Origin: an uncultured beta proteobacterium
GTDB taxonomy: Bacteria > Pseudomonadota > Gammaproteobacteria > Burkholderiales > Burkholderiaceae_C
Assembly: GCA_903920405.1 (NCBI GenBank)
Contig: CAIXMC010000202.1
Coordinates: 1-5,268, forward strand
Direction of reading: 5' to 3'
Length of the DNA: 5,268 bases
The translations under genes were made by a program, and so were the position numbers. Below, piece after piece: positions 1-5,256 of this stretch. How positions within the stretch are numbered: the first letter of the stretch is position 1; each line of letters starts with the position of its first letter. A model generated the notes under the pieces. That model did not search any database, was not told the origin of the DNA, and worked only from the letters and a program-made list of their open reading frames with translations.

Positions 1-42
1 ATGGTGACTTCGCCGCCAAGCCCCAGGTCAGCATCACGCACA

Positions 43-73
43 GTAGCCCGGATGAAGCGCAGCGGAATCCGGG
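43..73 (+). repeat. GTAG-headed REP palindrome (copy 1)
   Basis: The element starts with the tetranucleotide GTAG (43-46), followed by a perfect 7-bp stem CCCGGAT (47-53) and ATCCGGG (67-73) around a 13-nt loop rich in GAAGCG and AGCGGA. A GTAG head with a short palindrome is the hallmark of REP elements mobilised by REP-associated tyrosine transposases (RAYTs). No transposase gene is in the window. It pairs with copy 2 in opposite orientation, 21 nt away. Confidence 0.85.
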
Positions 74-94
74 ATCTGCCGTAGAACACAACCC

Positions 95-126
95 CCCGCA
101 TTTCGCTTGCGCTTCATGCGGGCTAC
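95..126 (-). repeat. GTAG-headed REP palindrome (copy 2)
   Basis: Read on the minus strand this is GTAG, then stem CCCGCAT and ATGCGGG around a 14-nt loop. The stem differs from copy 1 at one base pair, and both arms change together. With copy 1 it forms an inverted doublet with the GTAG heads outermost, the arrangement called a REPIN. It begins 30 nt after the caspase-like stop codon, so it would sit in the 3' end of the operon mRNA and may stabilise or end the transcript. Confidence 0.85.
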
Positions 127-156
127 ACAACAAACGGATGACGAGATGCCAAAATT

Positions 157-1491
157 TCATTTGACTTCGCGGATGGTTTCGACCGTGCTGGCACCAAAGC
201 GCCCTGTCGTTGCAACAACACCCAGTTTTCGGGTCGTGCTGGAATTGGCCTCGCCCTCGGCAAAGACCGCCCTGGTATCCAGGACTTTGTCAAGGTTTTT
301 GGGTGTTTCTGACAGATAGGCCATGAGGTAACCGGTGCCGGCGTTCGGGCCTTGGGCCTGTATGGCCCACTGTTGGCGTGGAAAGCTGTGGGTGCCCGAT
401 TCGATGAGGTTGTTGGCATCAAGACGGTTGGGGAACAGCACATAAAACGTGCCATCGCTTGCAACGTGCAGCAGGTACAGGTAGCCTCTTTGCTGGGTTG
501 TCACTGAAAAATCAAGGTTGTCACGGTTGATTTTGAGGGTGGGTGTGTGGATTTTTAATCCTACCTTGATGGCTGTGTCAGCCGCTTTGCGCAATGACTC
601 AAGCGTTCCAGCGGGGTTGGTGACAGGCGTGGGTGAGGCGGCATCACCACCCAGAAAGCTCACCGGCAAACCATCGTTGCCTTCAAAGGCAATGGTTTGA
701 CGAACGCGTTGTTGCCCAATGAATGCTTGGGAGCACATGACAAGTTCCCTGCCATCAACAATGCCATTGCCATCCTTGTCTGCCTGGTTGCCACCAAGAC
801 AAGCCACCCAAGCATTCGTGGCCAGGCTGCCTGTAGGGCCTGCGTTCGCCACTTCGTTGTCTGCCGATGCTGCCAGGTAAAAAGTTTGAGGGGGGTTCTT
901 GCGCGCCACCACACCCAGCTTACGAAAACTCACGTCTTTGTTGACAGCCTGACCACAGGTGTATCCGTCGCCTTGGTACACCTTGGGCACCAGCCCCTTT
1001 GTTTCCCGCGAAGCGTCTTTGGTGGCCGCACCGCCTGAGAAGCAGGAGTCATTGAACATCACCACCTGACTGGCCTTGGCAGCCAGTGCCTCCAAAGCAT
1101 CCTTGAGAGTAGCGTCATCTAAATGCTGAAAGTCATTGGTCACCAACGATTCGGTGCATTTGCCACCTGTGCCCATGCGCTGGCCTCCGTGTCCGGAGTA
1201 ATACAAAAACACCTTGTCACCGTTCTGGATGGTGTTGGTGAACCGATGAATGGCACCGGACATGCCGCTCAGTGTCAATTGCTGGTTGCGATATTTGCGA
1301 ATGTTCCCTTCAGGGATGCCCATGCTTTTGGCCATGTTGATGGCCGCCTGGGTATCCTGCTCAATGCCGGGCAGGGCATTTGGAGTGCCCGAATAATCGA
1401 TGGTCATGATGAGCGCATGGTTGTTAGCCAGGGCATGGTTGGCCGCGCCAAGAAGGCAAGCTATCGAGATGATGAGTGCAATAGGTTTCAT
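157..1491 (-). CDS. Exported caspase-like protease (peptidase C14) with EF-hand loop and DUF4384 domain
   Basis: This 444-residue protein is probably a cysteine peptidase of the caspase/metacaspase clan acting outside the inner membrane. Residues 1-22 are a signal peptide (positive K2, hydrophobic core, ALA before the predicted cleavage at 22/23). The caspase fold spans about 24-270. His101 lies in YYSGHGG and Cys150 in NDSCFSGG, the family's catalytic dyad, each after a hydrophobic strand. Residues 238-249 form a canonical EF-hand loop with D238, D240, N242, D246 and E249 at the calcium-ligand positions; calcium activation is known for many metacaspases. Residues about 308-400 match DUF4384, with the typical GYLYLLHV, DG and FPN elements. 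C112, C179, C231 and C253 could form disulfides. The ATG at 1491 is chosen because it gives an intact signal peptide, but no clear Shine-Dalgarno precedes it, and it lies 68 nt inside the upstream gene. It is the last gene of the operon. The substrate is unknown. Confidence 0.9.
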   Translation of the reverse strand: MKPIALIISIACLLGAANHALANNHALIMTIDYSGTPNALPGIEQDTQAAINMAKSMGIPEGNIRKYRNQQLTLSGMSGAIHRFTNTIQNGDKVFLYYSGHGGQRMGTGGKCTESLVTNDFQHLDDATLKDALEALAAKASQVVMFNDSCFSGGAATKDASRETKGLVPKVYQGDGYTCGQAVNKDVSFRKLGVVARKNPPQTFYLAASADNEVANAGPTGSLATNAWVACLGGNQADKDGNGIVDGRELVMCSQAFIGQQRVRQTIAFEGNDGLPVSFLGGDAASPTPVTNPAGTLESLRKAADTAIKVGLKIHTPTLKINRDNLDFSVTTQQRGYLYLLHVASDGTFYVLFPNRLDANNLIESGTHSFPRQQWAIQAQGPNAGTGYLMAYLSETPKNLDKVLDTRAVFAEGEANSSTTRKLGVVATTGRFGASTVETIREVK

Positions 1492-2332
1492 GGTGATTGG
1501 TCGTGGGTTGATAAGGATATGGTTGCGGGGATGTCACAGCAGGCATGGCCGTTGCGTTGGGGTCAACACGTTGTGGCTCCAGGCGTTGGGCTGCATTCAA
1601 CAGCAGAACCACTTCCACATCGGCTTCGTGAGCATAGATGGTGCCTTCGGTCTCATAACGAGGTTTGTAGTCGTAACTGACTTTGAAGGCAGGAGCAAGT
1701 GGCAGTTTTTGAGCGCGCACCATGACACCGATGGACACAGCCGCCAAGTCAAGGTTGCCAAGCACCATCGGTCCCAAGACATCGTGAACATCCTTAAGGC
1801 GAACAACCACCCGTGCCATGGCAATCGTGGTGCCCATCGTCACGCGGGTTTCATCGCCCAAATGGATGGCGGCCTGGTTCACTGCTCTGCGCAGATAGTC
1901 GACGGCTTGTGCACCGCTCAGTCGGGGTGTGATGACAGGCGCAGGGGGAACATCGGCCTGTGTACGCGCTGCGGGCAATGGCTCAAACCACTGCGAAAAC
2001 AGACGCGCCAACCATGACCACAAACCGTTGCGCTGTAGCTGCTGCTCTTCACGTTCCACCGCAAACAAACGCAACAGGTGTTCACCCGTGGCATGGTCCA
2101 GCGCGCCCTCATGCGGGCGTACCGAGACCTCGGTCTGGTTCATGCCATGTTTGCGAAGCAGGTCGCCAATCATTTTTTTGGCCAGTGTGACATCGAGCGG
2201 TGTGGCCGACTGGGTGGAATAGCGCAACTCCACACGCTTCAGGGGGGTACAACCCCGATGGCTGCGAATAAAGTCAGTGATGCCTTTGAGGGCGGCTGGG
2301 TTGCCGGCCAGGCGGGTTTCAAGAGGGTTCAT
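1424..2332 (-). CDS. Two-domain cytoplasmic protein, shorter paralogue of the neighbouring 411-residue protein
   Basis: I do not recognise a named family for this 302-residue protein. It has no signal peptide or membrane segment. Domain 1 (about 31-90) is about 71% identical, without gaps, to the same residues of the 411-residue protein upstream and contains the shared motif VRPHEGALD-x-ATGEHL. A linker (about 91-137) carries a Trp-rich segment (W105, W107, W115). Domain 2 (about 140-245) is about 59% identical to its partner over 70 residues and faintly recalls the N-terminal domain of actinobacterial FhaA (DUF3662); that comparison is from memory and weak. The paralogue's C-terminal domain is absent, replaced by a Pro-, His- and Tyr-rich tail whose coding overlaps the caspase start. 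A longer GTG start at 2410, overlapping the previous stop, is possible. The ATG at 2332 is preferred because AAGGAG lies 6 nt upstream and the paralogue starts at the same alignment point. Confidence 0.85.
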   Translation of the reverse strand: MNPLETRLAGNPAALKGITDFIRSHRGCTPLKRVELRYSTQSATPLDVTLAKKMIGDLLRKHGMNQTEVSVRPHEGALDHATGEHLLRLFAVEREEQQLQRNGLWSWLARLFSQWFEPLPAARTQADVPPAPVITPRLSGAQAVDYLRRAVNQAAIHLGDETRVTMGTTIAMARVVVRLKDVHDVLGPMVLGNLDLAAVSIGVMVRAQKLPLAPAFKVSYDYKPRYETEGTIYAHEADVEVVLLLNAAQRLEPQRVDPNATAMPAVTSPQPYPYQPTTNHHETYCTHHLDSLPSWRGQPCPG

Positions 2333-2338
2333 GCAAAG

Positions 2339-2344
2339 CTCCTT
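2339..2344 (-). promoter_or_regulatory. Ribosome binding site fixing the start at 2332
   Basis: AAGGAG on the minus strand sits 6 nt before the ATG at 2332. It decides between this start and the upstream in-frame GTG at 2410, which would add 26 residues without similarity to the paralogue. Confidence 0.8.
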
Positions 2345-2406
2345 GGGTTGTGTATGAATGCTCTTGACGCGATACACGCGCAAACGTCGGAAAAAAACGG
2401 TCAAAA

Positions 2407-3642
2407 TCACGCCAGCAGTTCCACCACCAAAGCGGGCAGGGTTCGCCCTGTGGTGGCATTCACGACGCCATGGGGGTCATTGACCACCAGACGGCCAGCT
2501 TTTGGGGTCAGGATGTCATTATCTGCCAGTGCGACACCTGTGTTTTGCCAACGGTACATGGCATACGTGCTGCCGTCTGGCGTCTTGCGCCAATGGGTGT
2601 GCAGGTGCAGTTGGCCATCGCTGCCCCTGTCCAGGGTCAAAGGGCAACTGTTGCTGGCCACGGCCAAAAGCTCAGGGTGGGCGCTGCCAAAACCGGCTTT
2701 GTCCAAAGCGCTGCGGTCAAAGCGGGCGGGCAACGTCGAAAAGCGCAGTTCAAACGCTTTGTCAAAAAACGCAACAGTACCGTTGCCTTGCAGTGTGCCC
2801 AGCACCCGAACGGTCAACGCTGGCGCGGCAGGCTGTTTGATTGGCAGGGCGGTTGCCTCGGATATCTCCTGGGGCGGTGTATCGGGCATGTTCCTGTCCA
2901 GACTGGGTTCCATGCGTTCGTCAGCGCTATGGGCAGTCAGCAATAAAACCTCCACATCCGTATCGCCCGCGTAAAACGTGCCCTCTGTTGTGGTGCGTGG
3001 CTTGTGGGTGTAACTGACCTTGAACGACGGCGTGGTGCCAAAACCCTGATCTCGCACCATGCCGGCGATGGATTTTGCGGCCTGCGCCAGTTCGCCCAGC
3101 ACCAAGGGGCCTAATACCTGATTCGCAGCGTCCAGGCGCACAATGACCTGTGCCTCGTTCACCAGGCGTGACGCGCCTGTGACTTTTTTGACATCGTCAG
3201 CGGACAGTTTGATGGCCTGGCGCAACATGGCCACGGCCTGCTCGGCACTTAGCCCCTGCGGTTGTGCAGGCTGGGGCGGTGCTTCTTGCGTTTGAGATTT
3301 GCGCGGCCATAGCTTGGGCAGCCAACCCTTGTCGTCATCGTCTTCAGCAGGTGCAGCAGATTGCGATTGGGGGATCAGGCGAACAAGATGCTCACCGGTG
3401 GCATCGTCAAGGGCGCCTTCGTGGGGTCGCACGGACACTTCGGCCTGCCCCATCCCTTGTTCAAGAAGCAACTTACTGATTTCTTTCTTGGCCTTTGTCC
3501 CGTCCAATCTTTGAACTGACTGCGTGGAGTAGCGCAACTCGATACGGGCAAGCGGCATATCTTTGACATGACGGTTGATAAAACGGGTGATGTTCTCAAG
3601 GTTGGCCTCGTTGCCTTTAAGGCGGGTTTCTTTCACTTGCAT
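2407..3642 (-). CDS. Three-domain cytoplasmic protein with possible C-terminal FHA-like domain
   Basis: This 411-residue protein has no confident family name and no signal peptide or membrane helix. Domain 1 (about 31-90) includes IELRYSTQS and the motif VRPHEGALDDATGEHL, near-identical in the downstream paralogue. An acidic and Trp-containing linker follows (DDDD at 101-104, W107, W112, then Pro/Gln-rich to about 130). Domain 2 (about 131-236) has the alternating pattern VIVRL, FKVSY, GTFYAG and DVEVLLL, suggesting a small alpha/beta fold. A second Pro-rich linker leads to a beta-rich C-terminal domain (275-411). There, FDR near 308-310, ASNSCPLTL near 329-337 and DGQLHLH near 342-348 loosely follow the GR, S-x-x-H and following strands of FHA phosphothreonine-binding domains, but key residues are not clearly kept. 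AGGAG lies 6 nt before the ATG. The gene starts 39 nt after the likely anti-sigma gene. An adaptor or sensor role in the cytoplasm is inference. Confidence 0.85.
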   Translation of the reverse strand: MQVKETRLKGNEANLENITRFINRHVKDMPLARIELRYSTQSVQRLDGTKAKKEISKLLLEQGMGQAEVSVRPHEGALDDATGEHLVRLIPQSQSAAPAEDDDDKGWLPKLWPRKSQTQEAPPQPAQPQGLSAEQAVAMLRQAIKLSADDVKKVTGASRLVNEAQVIVRLDAANQVLGPLVLGELAQAAKSIAGMVRDQGFGTTPSFKVSYTHKPRTTTEGTFYAGDTDVEVLLLTAHSADERMEPSLDRNMPDTPPQEISEATALPIKQPAAPALTVRVLGTLQGNGTVAFFDKAFELRFSTLPARFDRSALDKAGFGSAHPELLAVASNSCPLTLDRGSDGQLHLHTHWRKTPDGSTYAMYRWQNTGVALADNDILTPKAGRLVVNDPHGVVNATTGRTLPALVVELLA

Positions 3643-3681
3643 GACGGTCTCCTATGGTGGTGATGGGAAAGGGTGATGGTT

Positions 3682-4284
3682 TCACGGCTGGCGGCGAAAC
3701 TGCACGTCTAGCTGTCCGCCCACGGGGATGCCAAGCCCAAGGCTGGCCAGATCGGTTTGCACGGCGGCCTGTTGATCTGCGGGAATATGGGCGCTCACCC
3801 ATGTGCTGGTGCCGTCGCTTCGGTGTTGGGCTGTGACCCCGTGGCGTGCAAGTGTGGCCACAAGCTGCGCTGCCAGTTGTTGGGGGTTGTCGCTGTCAAC
3901 CACGGCAGGAAGCGTCAGGCTTTTGACGGCGTAGGGGTCACCGTCTTCCTTGGGGCCATGCCAAACCACGAAGGGCAGCACGGTCAGTGCCATGACGGCT
4001 GCGGCCACCGCAGACCATCGCCCACCGCTGGCGTGTCCCCGAGGGAAAAGCCACTCGGTGATGCGGGACGTCAGACTGACCGACACGGCAGGGAGTGTTT
4101 TACTGAATGCGCCCCGGGCCGCTAACCCATTCATGATGCGGCGCTGGCTGGCTGTATCCAGGGGGAGCGTGTTGTTTTCTTGCAGCCTGAAGAATTCGCG
4201 CAAGTCAGCAGCCTGTTGGGTATCTCGGTCATCGGGCTGGGTGGTGCCAGCCAAAACTTTGAGCCAAGTATCGTTGTGTGTCAT
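3682..4284 (-). CDS. Single-pass membrane protein, likely anti-sigma factor
   Basis: This 200-residue protein follows the sigma gene by 6 nt, the usual place of a cognate anti-sigma factor. Residues 1-87 are a polar, probably cytoplasmic part with helical stretches (WLKVLAG, ADLREFFRLQ, ASQRRIMNGLAARG). W90-W108 is a hydrophobic membrane segment. Residues 110-200 would be periplasmic and contain a compact alpha/beta-looking region with NPQQLAAQLVATLARHGV and a final LDVQFRR strand. The HxxxCxxC zinc motif of the classical ZAS anti-sigma domain is absent; indeed the protein has no cysteine. The assignment therefore rests on position and topology and not on a recognised domain. AAGGAG, formed within the last codons of the sigma gene, lies 9 nt before the ATG, so translation of the pair is probably coupled. 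Alternatively it is a sensor or anchor unrelated to sigma control. Confidence 0.8.
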   Translation of the reverse strand: MTHNDTWLKVLAGTTQPDDRDTQQAADLREFFRLQENNTLPLDTASQRRIMNGLAARGAFSKTLPAVSVSLTSRITEWLFPRGHASGGRWSAVAAAVMALTVLPFVVWHGPKEDGDPYAVKSLTLPAVVDSDNPQQLAAQLVATLARHGVTAQHRSDGTSTWVSAHIPADQQAAVQTDLASLGLGIPVGGQLDVQFRRQP

Positions 4285-4290
4285 GATGAT

Positions 4291-4920
4291 TTACTCCTTG
4301 CAATGCTCAAAGTAGTGTTGAGCTTCCAGTCTTGCTCGATAGACGCGGTCGCGAGCAGCAGCCAGTTGTGTCTGGGTGATGGTTTTGGGGTCAGCCCCAA
4401 AGTAAATGGCAATTTCTTCGGCTGACCAACCGTCTGCCACCATCAACAGAACCATGGCACGCTCTGGCCGTTCGTGCTGCATGGTGGCAGCAGCTTGTTG
4501 AATACAGGTTCGCACCCAACCGGGCAGTTCGGTGTGGCCAAGCGTTGTGTCCAGCAAATGACCAAGCTCGTCGTCATCCAGGGCCACCTCGGTTTTCTTC
4601 TTGCCGCCGCGTTTATCGGCTTGATGTTGACGCATCCTGTCAATGAGACGGTTGCGGCAGAGGGTAAACAACCAGGCCGCCGCGTTGCAGTGGGGTGGCA
4701 GAGGTTTGGTGATAAATGCCATGATGGCGTCCATCATGATTTCCTCAGCATCCTCGTCATTGGCCTTCTGGTAAGAGATGTTACGAATGAACCGCATCAA
4801 CTGTGCGCCGCAGCCCTCCAAAATCACTCGGGCAGCGTCCTGTCGCTTACCTTGATTCACAAGAATGACAGCCTGGGCTGCAGCATCAGAAGAAATGTGG
4901 GTGGTGGGGTTGTTGGGCAC
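4291..4920 (-). CDS. ECF-type RNA polymerase sigma factor
   Basis: This 209-residue protein has the two-domain layout of extracytoplasmic function sigma factors and would direct core RNA polymerase to a small set of promoters, probably including its own. Residues about 34-104 fit region 2: DEDAEEIMMDAIMAFI matches the core-binding helix and AAWLFTLCRNRLIDRMRQH the -10-recognising helices. A charged linker (KRGGKKK, then an acidic stretch) follows. Residues about 135-203 fit region 4, with a helix-turn-helix around WSAEEIAIYFGADPKTITQTQLAAARDRVYRAR. An N-terminal extension of about 30 residues precedes region 2. The start is a GTG with GAGG 7 nt upstream; no ATG gives a better start. It is the first large gene of the operon and lies immediately before the likely anti-sigma gene. 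No strong ECF promoter could be recognised upstream, so its regulon is not visible here. Confidence 0.9.
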   Translation of the reverse strand: MPNNPTTHISSDAAAQAVILVNQGKRQDAARVILEGCGAQLMRFIRNISYQKANDEDAEEIMMDAIMAFITKPLPPHCNAAAWLFTLCRNRLIDRMRQHQADKRGGKKKTEVALDDDELGHLLDTTLGHTELPGWVRTCIQQAAATMQHERPERAMVLLMVADGWSAEEIAIYFGADPKTITQTQLAAARDRVYRARLEAQHYFEHCKE

Positions 4921-4927
4921 GGCGGAT

Positions 4928-4931
4928 CCTC
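4928..4931 (-). promoter_or_regulatory. Ribosome binding site for the GTG start of the sigma gene
   Basis: GAGG on the minus strand lies 7 nt before the GTG at 4920. It supports a non-ATG start, which may keep sigma factor synthesis low relative to its partner. Confidence 0.65.
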
Positions 4932-4956
4932 AAAATGGGTCACTGGATGATGCCCT

Positions 4957-5073
4957 CTATTTTGGCTTAACAACCAGCGTGCCATTCGTAGCGGGTGTGG
5001 GCTTGACGATGGGCGTATCAGCTTGCGACAGCGCCGCCCGGGGCAACAGGGTCAGCAGGGCAAGTGATTTCAT
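4957..5073 (-). CDS. Small exported peptide at the head of the operon
   Basis: This 38-residue product begins MKSLALLTLL and continues to SQA, a short but typical signal peptide with a likely cleavage after A18. The mature peptide would have only about 20 residues, rich in Pro, Thr, Val and Lys, with a repeated element (IVKP near 22-25, VVKP near 34-37). It has no cysteine and is not a lipoprotein. AGGAG lies 7 nt before the ATG at 5073. An in-frame ATG at 5178 would give 73 residues but adds an unhelpful N-terminus that buries the signal peptide, so the short form is preferred. The gene ends 36 nt before the sigma gene and is co-oriented. It is too short to assign by family; a secreted signal, a ligand of the membrane protein, or a translated leader are all possible. 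Confidence 0.6.
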   Translation of the reverse strand: MKSLALLTLLPRAALSQADTPIVKPTPATNGTLVVKPK

Positions 5074-5080
5074 AAGAGGT

Positions 5081-5085
5081 CTCCT
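5081..5085 (-). promoter_or_regulatory. Ribosome binding site fixing the small peptide start
   Basis: AGGAG on the minus strand sits 7 nt before the ATG at 5073. It favours the 38-residue exported form over the in-frame ATG at 5178. Confidence 0.7.
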
Positions 5086-5102
5086 GGTAAGGTTTGAGGT
5101 TG

Positions 5103-5131
5103 CGATAACCAAATGACGGGGTGTATCACAA
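5103..5131 (-). promoter_or_regulatory. Weak candidate operon promoter
   Basis: On the minus strand, TTGTGA (5126-5131) and TTATCG (5103-5108) are separated by 17 nt, about 30 nt before the first gene's start. The match to the sigma-70 consensus is poor at the -10 box. A clear ECF promoter (GGAAC with a following GTC at about 16-17 nt) was not found between 5074 and 5190. The operon promoter must lie here or further right, outside the window. Confidence 0.2.
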
Positions 5132-5190
5132 AACGTCGGACGCAGCGCAGCGGCATACAGGATGGTTGTTGTTTGCATGGTGATTGATCT

Positions 5191-5221
5191 CCCGTATTGC
5201 GCTTCGCTTCATACGGGCTAC
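5191..5221 (-). repeat. GTAG-headed REP palindrome (copy 3)
   Basis: On the minus strand this reads GTAG, then stem CCCGTAT and ATACGGG around a 13-nt loop. The fifth stem pair is T-A where copies 1 and 2 have G-C and C-G, so pairing is kept. It lies upstream of the operon's first gene and has the same orientation as copy 2 at the operon's other end. Confidence 0.85.
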
Positions 5222-5256
5222 AGAGCTGCGTCGGGTGCTAAATGATGGAAAGTGCC

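Larger units (their letters stand above)
1..156. other. Left-edge non-coding region with REP pair
   Basis: This stretch lies downstream of the caspase-like gene and holds no gene that I can support. Positions 1-42 could be the edge of a neighbouring gene. One plus-strand frame stops at the TAG at 44-46, inside the head of the first REP, while another stays open through both REPs. The fragment is too short to choose a strand or frame. Positions 43-126 are a converging pair of REP palindromes, and 127-156 is a short spacer after the caspase stop. I see no GC stem followed by a run of T on either strand, so there is no classical intrinsic terminator; the REP hairpins are the only strong structures. 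Confidence 0.5.

Noticed and set aside
43..126. CRISPR-like or attachment-site repeats
   Set aside because: Only two inverted copies are present, with palindromic stems and GTAG heads, which fits a REP doublet. There are no regular spacers.
1454..1459. Lipobox-like cysteine at residue 12 of the caspase signal peptide
   Set aside because: The residues before C12 are Ser-Ile-Ala, lacking the aliphatic residue at -3, and the hydrophobic core would be too short. The ALA site before residue 23 is a better signal peptidase I site.
1123..2017. Plus-strand open frames opposite the caspase start and the short paralogue
   Set aside because: Both overlap strongly supported minus-strand genes and show no recognisable motif; they are antisense shadows in a GC-rich sequence.
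2078..2974. Long plus-strand open frame of about 298 codons
   Set aside because: It lies opposite the two paralogous minus-strand genes, whose mutual protein similarity proves their frame. The plus-strand translation is low-quality, rich in Ser, Arg, Ala and Cys, with no domain.
4474..4950. Plus-strand open frame opposite the sigma gene
   Set aside because: The minus-strand translation has clear sigma regions 2 and 4; the plus-strand frame has none and no convincing start context.
5074..5178. Longer 73-residue version of the small exported peptide
   Set aside because: The extra 35 residues place the signal peptide inside the protein, and the AGGAG at 5081-5085 fits the shorter start better. 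A GGGAG about 10 nt before the long start overlaps the REP stem, so it is likely incidental.
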